From the NCBI GenBank assembly GCA_051746765.1, contig JBNJFK010000088.1:1-8898 (forward strand): a stretch of DNA of 8,898 bases. Reading direction: 5' to 3'. Under the pieces are notes generated by a model, which saw only the letters and a list, made by a program, of their open reading frames with translations, made no database searches and was not told the origin of the DNA. The translations under genes were made by a program, and so were the position numbers. Below, piece by piece: positions 1-6,767 of the stretch. Positions within the stretch are counted from its first letter, which is position 1; each line of letters starts with the position of its first letter. This DNA is from JBBEBE01 sp051746765. GTDB taxonomy: Bacteria > Bacteroidota > Rhodothermia > Balneolales > Balneolaceae.

Positions 1-760
1 TCCACTCGTCGATCTCCAGATCTTCGGTCTCCGGTGAGCCCAGCTCATTCGACCAGTTGGCGTAGAGGGTCGATGGTTCCGGAAAACGGGTTCCCTCAAA
101 TGCATTCAGATGATCCGGTCCCGGCATCCAGTTCCGGTGGGGCGCTTTATGGTGGTAATTCACCATGAACGGCTCGTCCGACTCTTTCACTTGGTCAATC
201 CAGTCGATCACCTTGTCAGTAATAATATCGGTCACATACCCTTCGACCCGGTACTCTCCCCCTTCATTGATGAAATCGGGGTTGTAATAGGCCCCCTGCC
301 CGGGAAGAATATCCCAGTGATCATACCCGGTCGGGAGGCTTCGCAAATGCCACTTGCCGATCATGGCTGTTTGGTAACCCGCCTCGCGCAATAGTTTCGG
401 GTAGGTGACCTGGGATCCGTCAAAGGTATCCTGATTGGTCATCTTGCCGTTGATATGACTGTGCACTCCCGTCAGAAGGACGGCCCGGCTCGGAGCACAA
501 ATCGAGTTGGTGACAAAGGCCTGGTCGAACCGGATCCCCTCATTTGCGAGACGGTCCATGTTCGGCGTCTCGACCAGTTCGGAACCGTAGGCACTGATCG
601 AGTGACTCGCCTGGTCATCCATGAAGATGAAGATGATATTGGGACGGTCTGTCGATTCGCTATCGGAAGGATTCGGTTGGCATCCTGCCAACATCACCAA
701 TGATATCAAGAGTCCGGTCGCCAGACCCGTCCAGTGAAATGCAGATGATATTCTCGTCAT
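1..760 (-). CDS. Type I (formylglycine) sulfatase lipoprotein, 3' end outside window
   Basis: This gene encodes a sulfate-ester hydrolase of the alkaline-phosphatase superfamily; about 253 N-terminal residues are inside the window and the C-terminal part lies beyond its left edge. Residues 1-27 form a lipoprotein signal peptide ending in the lipobox LAGC (Cys27), so the enzyme is probably anchored to a membrane. A metal-binding DD pair lies at 48-49 (IFMDDQAS). The sulfatase signature CAPSRAVLLTG starts at Cys88, the residue that is oxidised to formylglycine in this family. GKWH at 135-138 is the second sulfatase signature. The pattern TNSICAPSRA, then GKWHL, then PTGYDHWDILPGQGAYYNPDF resembles S1-family enzymes that act on sulfated sugars such as N-acetylglucosamine 6-sulfate, but the substrate is not proven. 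It starts at an ATG (758-760) 52 bp after the upstream phosphatase-fold gene on the same strand and is probably co-transcribed with it. No Shine-Dalgarno is visible. A formylglycine-generating enzyme is needed and is not in this window. Confidence 0.93.
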   Translation of the reverse strand, partial: MTRISSAFHWTGLATGLLISLVMLAGCQPNPSDSESTDRPNIIFIFMDDQASHSISAYGSELVETPNMDRLANEGIRFDQAFVTNSICAPSRAVLLTGVHSHINGKMTNQDTFDGSQVTYPKLLREAGYQTAMIGKWHLRSLPTGYDHWDILPGQGAYYNPDFINEGGEYRVEGYVTDIITDKVIDWIDQVKESDEPFMVNYHHKAPHRNWMPGPDHLNAFEGTRFPEPSTLYANWSNELGSPETEDLEIDEW

Positions 761-812
761 GACAAGTGATCGTTCGTTGGATAGTGGGGACGCTTCGATT
801 CGGGCCGTTTGG

Positions 813-1643
813 TCAATTCAGAACGAAAATTGCGGCTACCGGAAGATGATCCGAAGCGGTCGTGCGCGGGACCCATGCCTGGTGCGGCTGTACATCTCCC
901 TGATAAAAGATATAGTCGATTCGACGATTCGGGTCATCGGACGGTATGGTATGACCCTCCCCTTCGCCAACTTCGGTCCAAGTGTCCGTCATGTATTGTG
1001 TGACAATCCGGTAGGCCTCACTGTCCGGCCGCGTATTGAAATCCCCCGCGAAAAGAATTCGGTCGGCGTTGTAACGCGGCAGGATTTTCTCCCTGGTTTC
1101 GTTCACATAGAGAATCCGCTCGCGGTCATCGTCTCCCCGATGATCCAGATGAGTGTTCAGAAAGAGGAGCTCCTCTCCATCCACATCCAGCAGGGTTTCC
1201 AGTACGCCCCGCTGTTCCGGCCCGATCTGTTCAAAGTGCGTGTTTCTCTCTTCCAGAATGGGATAGCGTGAGAGCGTGGCCGTCCCGTACCACCCTTCGT
1301 CCAGATCGATATTGGCTCCGAACGCGGTATACTCGAGCCCCGTCAGTCGGGCCAGCTCCCGGACTTGATGAATATGCCCCGAGCGCCCCACCATCACGTC
1401 CACCTCCTGAAGAGCGACGACATCGGCTCCACTCTCGCGGATGATCCGGGCAATGCGTTCAATGTCGACCACACCATCCATCCCTGCTGCGTGGTGGATG
1501 TTGTAGGCCATGACCCGAATGGATCCGGAAGGATCGGTCTCCGAATCGGGACCGCTAAGGGACTCACCATAGGGATTATGTGCACATCCGGCGCTCAACA
1601 ACAGTGCGAACAGGACGATGAAAACGGTGTATGGTAACTTCAT
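813..1643 (-). CDS. Endonuclease/exonuclease/phosphatase (EEP) fold lipoprotein
   Basis: This 276-residue exported hydrolase belongs to the DNase I-like EEP superfamily, whose members cleave phosphodiester or phosphomonoester bonds with a divalent metal. Residues 1-20 are a lipoprotein signal with lipobox LSAGC (Cys20). The full set of family motifs is visible in order: MAYNIH with Asn48, LQEVD with Glu80 (metal ligand), NTHLDHR with His165, GDFNTRP with Asp201 and Asn203, RIDYIF with Asp243, and the terminal SDHLPV with Asp265-His266 (catalytic His). The domain is therefore complete and probably active. Members of this class include nucleases, sphingomyelinases, inositol-phosphate phosphatases and many uncharacterised secreted enzymes found in sugar-utilisation clusters; the sequence alone does not separate them. 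It lies 152 bp after the GH109-like gene and 52 bp before the sulfatase on the same strand. The spacer upstream (1644-1795) shows no clear terminator, so read-through from the upstream gene is plausible. Confidence 0.92.
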   Translation of the reverse strand: MKLPYTVFIVLFALLLSAGCAHNPYGESLSGPDSETDPSGSIRVMAYNIHHAAGMDGVVDIERIARIIRESGADVVALQEVDVMVGRSGHIHQVRELARLTGLEYTAFGANIDLDEGWYGTATLSRYPILEERNTHFEQIGPEQRGVLETLLDVDGEELLFLNTHLDHRGDDDRERILYVNETREKILPRYNADRILFAGDFNTRPDSEAYRIVTQYMTDTWTEVGEGEGHTIPSDDPNRRIDYIFYQGDVQPHQAWVPRTTASDHLPVAAIFVLN

Positions 1644-1795
1644 GTCGTTCCGTACAGTCGGTTAAAAGTGATACGGGAAACAACATACACAAAAAAATAA
1701 ACCCACTGCCTGCCGGTCTCTCGAAAGATGCCGGGAAACAGAGGGTTTTTGACTCTACAAGGAGTTGTATATGCAGGCCGGTTTCATTCGAAGCC

Positions 1796-3244
1796 TCAAA
1801 CCAACCCGGTCTCCCCACCCCCCTGCTCGAGGTTGATGTCCATCCCTCGCGGGTTGGTCTCCCAGGCGCCCATCGTAAAGTCCGGCACCTCGACCGAGGT
1901 GGACCGGTTGGCCACCGACCACTCGCTGAGCGGGATAACAGAACTGGAGAGAGCGGCATCGTAGACATCCATATCCATCGGAATTCCCAGACGCAGCGAA
2001 TCGATCAACCGCCAGTCGGTCGGGCTCACGCGGGCATAGGAGTGAGTGGGCCGCTCCGCTGTCGACTGCTCGGAGAGCTCCTGGAATCGTTTGGTAATCT
2101 CCGGGGTGTACTCCTGCACCATCTCCTGAAACTCTTCGTCCGGAACCCACCCGTCATGGCCATGAGCAAAACGCGGAGGTCGTGCCTGGTAGACACCGTT
2201 GGTTCCACTCAACAAGTCGAACCGAATACCAGGGCGCGGTGAGGTAACATCATGTTGAACCACAATGGTTCGGCCCTTCTTGGTCCGGATGGTCGTGGTG
2301 TTCATGTTACCACGATAATCCTCTCCCACATAGGGCTCCCAGAAGGGGTCTTCACTGGCCAGCTCCCGGGCATACTCTCCCATCATGAAATCGTCAGAGG
2401 ACATGGAGACCAGATAGTCCAACTGATCTCCGCAATTCATATCCATGATCTGAAGAATCGGGACCAGCCCGTGCTGGGGATAGAGACTCCCGTGACGACC
2501 GATATTCTCCTTGAGCCTCCAGAGATCGTGATACATCGTCTTGGTAAAGTTGTAGTCCCGCATCAGGTCATGGATGTAAGCCCCTTCGGCATGGATGAGT
2601 TCACCGAACACGCCCTGTCGTGCCATGTTCAGTACCACAGCGGAGATTCCTCCGTGACAGGAACCCGACATCTGGACGCAGTGCATGCGTGTTCGCTCGG
2701 AGGTCTCGACCAGTCGCCAACAATCTTCCACCGTCTGGGCTGCCGGAAGTTCTGTGTACGCGTGTTTACCGCTCTCCATGGCATGCAGTGCCATCGGAAC
2801 GTGCCACTCCCACGGGGTGGCGATGGCAACCAGATCGATGTCATCCCGTTCGCATACTTTTTTCCACTCCTCGTCTCCTCCGAAATAGCCGTCGGGCGAA
2901 TGAGTGGCAGAGATCGACTCGATCGCCGCATTTACGCGATCCTCTTCAATATCACTGATTGCGCGTACCCGGACGCCTTCGATACTGGCCAGACGCCGTA
3001 CTGTTCCCGAGCCACGGTTTCCGACACCGATCACGGCCACTCCCACCTCTTCGATTGGAGGCGCCACATACCCGCGCATGTTGAAGGTCTGTTCGTGCGT
3101 TACCGGAAACGGATTCTGTCCGTTCGACGACTCCGCAGATCCACCATTGGACGCGGGAGAGCAACCAGCCATCAAGCCACCGCCGGCCACACCGGCCATT
3201 CCGGAGAGTTTCAGAAACGTTTTGCGATTCATCGATCGATCCAT
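1796..3244 (-). CDS. GH109-like NAD-dependent Gfo/Idh/MocA family lipoprotein
   Basis: This exported Rossmann-fold protein resembles GH109 enzymes, which hydrolyse glycosides such as alpha-N-acetylgalactosaminides through a transient NAD-linked oxidation. Numbered from the ATG at 3244, residues 5-28 (MNRKTFLK..., lipobox LMAGC, Cys28) form a Tat-like lipoprotein signal. The NAD-binding loop is GVGNRG (73-78). TPWEWH at 143-148 and ELPAA at 165-169 (replacing the usual EKP) follow. GAYIHDL (Tyr223, His225), WR (Arg243) and LYPQHG (Tyr255, His258) match active-site positions I recall for GH109. The C-terminal DWRLI...DMDVYDAA...PLSEWSVANRS...VPDFT block is also typical of the family. However, the family ENCCYG segment reads SGSCHG (Ser193, His197), and the HGGMD-type stretch before DWRLI reads HSYARVSPT, so the reaction may differ. 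A GTG at 3280 overlapping the upstream stop and an ATG at 3232 are alternative starts; the ATG choices give a cleaner signal peptide. It lies directly downstream of the hydrolase gene at 3273-4457 and is very probably in one operon with it. Confidence 0.9.
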   Translation of the reverse strand: MDRSMNRKTFLKLSGMAGVAGGGLMAGCSPASNGGSAESSNGQNPFPVTHEQTFNMRGYVAPPIEEVGVAVIGVGNRGSGTVRRLASIEGVRVRAISDIEEDRVNAAIESISATHSPDGYFGGDEEWKKVCERDDIDLVAIATPWEWHVPMALHAMESGKHAYTELPAAQTVEDCWRLVETSERTRMHCVQMSGSCHGGISAVVLNMARQGVFGELIHAEGAYIHDLMRDYNFTKTMYHDLWRLKENIGRHGSLYPQHGLVPILQIMDMNCGDQLDYLVSMSSDDFMMGEYARELASEDPFWEPYVGEDYRGNMNTTTIRTKKGRTIVVQHDVTSPRPGIRFDLLSGTNGVYQARPPRFAHGHDGWVPDEEFQEMVQEYTPEITKRFQELSEQSTAERPTHSYARVSPTDWRLIDSLRLGIPMDMDVYDAALSSSVIPLSEWSVANRSTSVEVPDFTMGAWETNPRGMDINLEQGGGETGLV

Positions 3245-3272
3245 GGGTCGGGAGATTAAGTGAGAATTGGAA

Positions 3273-4457
3273 TCATGCACCCTTGAATTGAGAAAAGATC
3301 TTCAGGGCATTCTTGTTGTAGATTTTTTCAAGCACCTCATCCGGCAGATAGAGTCCGTAGATGCGCCAGCGACCCTGACGGTGGTGGCTCGGATCTGCAT
3401 TGATATACTCGTCATCGGTCTCCAGGAATCGGAAATAGACCCGGTAAGCATCCGGACGCGGCGGAGTGTCCGTTCCAAAGAGAATCCGGTCCTGGTGCTG
3501 GATCATGAAGCGCCGGGCGGTGTAGGGCTGCCGGCCCAACTCGCTGATCCGCGCGTTGATATCCACATACATATTGGGAAACTGCTCGAGCCACATGGAG
3601 ACCCTTCCCAGCTCTTCCGGCAAATTGGCCATATGTGTCGCAATGAACGTCGTCTCCGGATGACGGGCAAAGACCCGGTTCCGTTGATCCAGGATGGTCT
3701 CCTTCTCGGGAAACTCCTCCCCAAAAAAGGCCCAGTGGGGTCGCTCACCCAGCTCGTCGTACCGCTCGTTGTGCTGGTCGATCGGAGTGAAGAACGCTTT
3801 CGGATCCGAGACGTGAATCAAAACCGGAATCCCCAACTCCCCGCACTTTGCCCAGATCGGGTCCAGACGCTCGTCATCGACCGGCACCAATTCACCAGAA
3901 GCGTCCTTGAGGGTCAATCCCAGTGATTTGAAAATTTTCATGCCGCGACAGCCCATACGGACCGCTCGCTCGAGCCTTTCTGCCTCGTTCTCCCCGAAAC
4001 CAGGCTCGTCGATCCGGCTGAAGTCCGGAGTAAAAAAGACAATGAGTCGTTCTTCGGAGAGCGAGTGCGCGACCCGAAGATGTTCTTCATAAAAGTTGTC
4101 TTCTGACCGACCGTCCAGACTCACCACTTTCCAGACCCCGCACTCGTCCATCACTCTCAGATACTCCTCCATCCGATCGAGATCACGCAAGTGGTTGTGT
4201 ATGTCGATCACCGGGAATCGGGGCTTTTCCACAACCGTCTCCTTGACGACCAACTGCGGGATCGGTTCCCAATCCAGGAGACGCAGATTCCCGTTTGCGG
4301 CCTGTTCGGCGATGGTACGGTCGGGTTGAACCGGTTCCGTCCTCCGTCCGTCTCCTCCCAACCAAGAGATCCCCGCACCTGTGGCTCCAAGTCCGCTCCA
4401 CCCTATCCATTCCAAAAACTCGCGTCGACTTCGCTTCATCCTCCTCCGAATCATCAT
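3273..4457 (-). CDS. Tat-exported metal-dependent hydrolase, amidohydrolase-2 family
   Basis: This 394-residue TIM-barrel hydrolase belongs to the amidohydrolase superfamily (amidohydrolase-2 type, which includes decarboxylases, lactonases and other C-O or C-C bond hydrolases). The N-terminus carries a canonical twin-arginine motif, SRREFLEW (residues 10-17), followed by a hydrophobic stretch, so it is probably folded before export. The metal-site pattern is present: HNH at 87-89 in VIDIHNHL, His215 in PVLIHVSDP, His275 in FIATHMANLP, and Asp330 in ILFGTDTPP. A GMKIFKSLG segment at 172-180 provides a conserved lysine region. The active site therefore looks intact, but the substrate cannot be told; a sugar lactone or sugar-derived acid would fit the neighbourhood. 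Starts at 4457, 4454 and 4439 are possible; the last is only three bases after a GGAGG, which is too close for a good ribosome site. Its stop overlaps the alternative GTG start of the GH109-like gene, so the two are closely coupled. It is the first gene of the minus-strand group. Confidence 0.88.
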   Translation of the reverse strand: MMIRRRMKRSRREFLEWIGWSGLGATGAGISWLGGDGRRTEPVQPDRTIAEQAANGNLRLLDWEPIPQLVVKETVVEKPRFPVIDIHNHLRDLDRMEEYLRVMDECGVWKVVSLDGRSEDNFYEEHLRVAHSLSEERLIVFFTPDFSRIDEPGFGENEAERLERAVRMGCRGMKIFKSLGLTLKDASGELVPVDDERLDPIWAKCGELGIPVLIHVSDPKAFFTPIDQHNERYDELGERPHWAFFGEEFPEKETILDQRNRVFARHPETTFIATHMANLPEELGRVSMWLEQFPNMYVDINARISELGRQPYTARRFMIQHQDRILFGTDTPPRPDAYRVYFRFLETDDEYINADPSHHRQGRWRIYGLYLPDEVLEKIYNKNALKIFSQFKGA

Positions 4458-4560
4458 CCAGACAGACCTGTTTCAACGGGATGGGCCTATCCATTACATT
4501 TTTCCCCGGTTACGGTAAGTAATCAATTTTCCTTTTCTGCACAACCAGCCTCTCTCCGGC

Positions 4561-4590
4561 GGGCAGACAATCAACACGGCTCGTCTGCCC
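4561..4590. repeat. 8-bp perfect inverted repeat, possible operator
   Basis: The arms GGGCAGAC (4561-4568) and GTCTGCCC (4583-4590) are perfect reverse complements separated by 14 bases. No T-run follows on either strand, so it is not an intrinsic terminator. Its place in the middle of the divergent control region fits a binding site for a dimeric regulator with arms about two helical turns apart from centre to centre. The function is inferred from position only. Confidence 0.4.
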
Positions 4591-4617
4591 TCTTCCGGAT
4601 TCGAAAACAAACTTTTA

Positions 4618-4625
4618 CAAATGTA
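4618..4625 (-). promoter_or_regulatory. Candidate Bacteroidota-type -7 element for the minus-strand operon
   Basis: Read on the minus strand this is TACATTTG, an exact match to the TAnnTTTG -7 consensus of Bacteroidota primary sigma factors. It would give a leader of roughly 150 bases before the hydrolase start at 4457. No TTG stands at the expected -33 distance, and an eight-base degenerate motif can occur by chance, so the call is weak. Confidence 0.25.
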
Positions 4626-4759
4626 GCCTTCACGCATGAAGAAAGCGGTTTCCGTCCATTGCAATCGACATGGAATAGAGCTAAAATATGGGCCTGTTTT
4701 TGGCCTTCCATACCACCGGCCAAACGATCATCTTGCCACAGAACCGCAATAGAGTACTC

Positions 4760-6586
4760 ATGCAAACAACGACCCACTGGACACGATCCGCTGCCGGATG
4801 CACCCGGTTCGGATCGATACGATCTCTGTTCTTCACTCTACTCGTGCTGCTTCTGGTCTCCGCTTGCGGTGGACCTGCATCACAGAACAGTTTCCCCGAA
4901 CCGGATCCGGACAACGGAGGGCTCGTCCTTCCCGAGGGATTTGAAGCCTTCGTCGTCGTCGACAGCATTGGCCCGGCCCGACATCTCGTCGTCAATGACA
5001 ACGGTGATATCTACGTCAAGCTCCGGCGCATTGATGAAAATGGCGGAATTGTCGCACTCCGGGACACCACCGGCGATGGTCGAGCCGATGTGATCAAGCA
5101 GTTTGGTCACTATCAGGCACGTGCCAATTACGAAACCGATGTACGTATCCGGAACGACTACATGTACTTCAGCACCAACCTCCAGGTCTTCCGGATGCCG
5201 ATGATCGAAGGAGAGATGGTTCCCGACACCTCCCGAATGGAGCTCATCGTCTATGACGATCATCCGCATGAGTACCACGCTCACCAAACCAAGCCGATCG
5301 CGTTCGACAACGAAGACAACATGTATGTCCCGTACGGGGCACCGTCCGACACCTGCCAGGATCCCCCGCGGACGCCGGGACTCTTGGCCCAGGACCCCTG
5401 CCCACAACGAGTCGACCATGGCGGAATCTGGAAATTCTCTGCCGACGAGCTGAACCAGGTTCAGGAGGAGAGCGAATCCGACAATCCCGATTTCAAGAAG
5501 GTGGGAACCAAGTACTCCATGGGCATGCGTAGTGTGGTTGCCATGGAGTGGCACCCGGTCGACAATGAACTCTACGCTGTACAACATGGACGGGACTACC
5601 TTTTCCGTCAATGGTCGAACATCTACTCCCGTTGGGACAGCGCTCTGTTGCCGGCCGAAGAGTTTGTCCGTGCCTCGGAAGGAACCGATTTCGGATGGCC
5701 CTTCTGCTACTACGACCAGCTGAAAGGTCAGAAAGTGCTCAACCCCGAGTATGAGGGTGACGGTGAGACAATCGGCCGATGCGGTGAGTACGATGACCCG
5801 ATCATCGGTTTCCCCGGACACTTTGCGCCCAACGACCTCCGTTTCTACGGTGGCGATCAGTTTCCCGAACGCTACAGGCACGGAGCCTTTATCGCATGGC
5901 ACGGGTCCACCATTCGGGCACCCTACCCGCAAGGCGGCTATTTCGTCTCTTTTACCCCGTGGGAAGGGGACCAATTCTCCAGTGAGTGGGAAGTGTTTGC
6001 CAACGGATTTGCCGGTGTAGACCCGATTGTCAACACCAGTGACGCCGAAGCACGTCCCATGGGAATCGCCGAGGGACCCGACGGATCGCTCTACATAACG
6101 GAATCCGTCAATGGCAAGATCTGGCGAGTCGTTTATACCGGCGACCGGGACAACTTCGGCGAAGAGCAGCTGGCTCCGGTGATTGCCGAAAAAGAGAATG
6201 CCAGCAACATCAAGGACCCGCACCCGGTCGAAGACAATCTCGAGCGAGACATGCAGGCGGGTGGTGAAACAGTCTACAACACCTACTGTGCCGCTTGTCA
6301 CTCCCGGAACGGAGAGGGATCTCCCCCCCGATTCCCACCGATCGCCGAAACGGACTGGGTGAACGGGGACAAAGAGACCCTGATTACGCTGGTTCTTCAG
6401 GGGTTGGATGGCCCGATCGAAGTACGCGGGGAGGTCTACAATACACCGATGCCCGCTCACGACTATATGAGTGACGAAGAGATCGCCCAGGTCCTGACCT
6501 ATATCCGGTCCAGCTTCGGAAATGATGCGTCGGTCGTTACCCCGGCAGAGGTCGCGAGAGTGCGGGCGAGATTGGAGGAAGAGTAA
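4760..6586 (+). CDS. PQQ/sGDH-type sugar dehydrogenase fused to cytochrome c, lipoprotein
   Basis: This 608-residue protein probably oxidises a sugar or alcohol outside the cytoplasm and passes the electrons to its own heme. The start at 4760 gives a lipoprotein signal with a hydrophobic core and lipobox LVSAC (Cys36). Residues about 50-465 form a six-bladed propeller of the glucose/sorbosone dehydrogenase class, with HxxxPIAFDNEDNMYVPYG around 175-190 (His175 lines up with the catalytic base of soluble glucose dehydrogenase), YSMGMRS at 252-258, QHGRD at 275-279, GTDFGWPFCYYD around 308-319, and ARPMGIAEGPDGSLYITES around 431-449. A class I cytochrome c domain follows at about 500-590, with heme motif CAACH at 510-514 and a probable axial methionine in NTPMPAHDYM (Met564 or Met570). 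The cofactor, PQQ or another, is not provable from sequence. No Shine-Dalgarno is visible. It is transcribed away from the minus-strand group and followed by a terminator, so it may be monocistronic. Confidence 0.9.
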   Translation: MQTTTHWTRSAAGCTRFGSIRSLFFTLLVLLLVSACGGPASQNSFPEPDPDNGGLVLPEGFEAFVVVDSIGPARHLVVNDNGDIYVKLRRIDENGGIVALRDTTGDGRADVIKQFGHYQARANYETDVRIRNDYMYFSTNLQVFRMPMIEGEMVPDTSRMELIVYDDHPHEYHAHQTKPIAFDNEDNMYVPYGAPSDTCQDPPRTPGLLAQDPCPQRVDHGGIWKFSADELNQVQEESESDNPDFKKVGTKYSMGMRSVVAMEWHPVDNELYAVQHGRDYLFRQWSNIYSRWDSALLPAEEFVRASEGTDFGWPFCYYDQLKGQKVLNPEYEGDGETIGRCGEYDDPIIGFPGHFAPNDLRFYGGDQFPERYRHGAFIAWHGSTIRAPYPQGGYFVSFTPWEGDQFSSEWEVFANGFAGVDPIVNTSDAEARPMGIAEGPDGSLYITESVNGKIWRVVYTGDRDNFGEEQLAPVIAEKENASNIKDPHPVEDNLERDMQAGGETVYNTYCAACHSRNGEGSPPRFPPIAETDWVNGDKETLITLVLQGLDGPIEVRGEVYNTPMPAHDYMSDEEIAQVLTYIRSSFGNDASVVTPAEVARVRARLEEE

Positions 6587-6651
6587 CCGCTCTTCCGGAT
6601 CCGTGGATCCTTTTCGTTTGCGGGATTGACCTGAATTGATATTTTAGGACA

Positions 6652-6689
6652 AGCGCCGGCTTCACAATCAGTGGGGCAGGCGTTTTTTT
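6652..6689 (+). terminator. Probable intrinsic terminator after the dehydrogenase gene
   Basis: AGCGCC (6652-6657) pairs with GGCGTT (6679-6684) with one wobble, and an inner CTTCAC/GTGGGG stem (6660-6665 with 6671-6676, two wobbles) closes on an AATCA loop. The stem runs into seven Ts (6683-6689). A shorter hairpin, GGATC-CGTG-GATCC at 6597-6610 followed by TTTT, lies just after the stop codon and may assist. Transcription of the next gene would then start inside 6690-6767. Confidence 0.6.
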
Positions 6690-6767
6690 CGTACGAACAT
6701 ACTCTTGTTTGCTGGCCGCTACAGGGTTCATGCGAAGAAACCCAAACGATAACCTGATCCCAATATC

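Larger units (their letters stand above)
4458..4759. promoter_or_regulatory. Divergent intergenic region with promoters for both gene groups
   Basis: These 302 bases separate the first minus-strand gene from the plus-strand dehydrogenase and must contain the promoters for both directions. I see no convincing gene here. It holds an 8-bp inverted repeat (4561-4590), one Bacteroidota-like -7 motif on the minus strand (4618-4625) and a small 5-bp hairpin CTTCA-CGCA-TGAAG (4628-4641). An ATG at 4688 could extend the plus-strand gene by 24 codons into this region, but that would bury the lipoprotein signal at residue 60 and is less likely. Promoter positions are not settled. Confidence 0.55.

Noticed and set aside
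1735..1770. Short hairpin (GACTC/GAGTT) between the GH109-like gene and the EEP gene
   Set aside because: Only four to five base pairs and no T-run on the minus strand, so it is not supported as a terminator.
2252..3259. A 335-codon open frame on the plus strand, opposite the GH109-like gene
   Set aside because: It is a shadow of a well-supported gene on the other strand; its translation shows no family pattern.
4688..4759. Upstream ATG that extends the cytochrome-linked dehydrogenase by 24 residues
   Set aside because: It would put the lipobox cysteine at residue 60, too far for a normal lipoprotein signal; the ATG at 4760 gives position 36.
4880..6460. A 526-codon open frame on the minus strand, opposite the dehydrogenase gene
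   Set aside because: It lies entirely antisense to a gene with clear domains and a heme motif, has no recognisable motif of its own, and such frames are common opposite GC-biased third positions.
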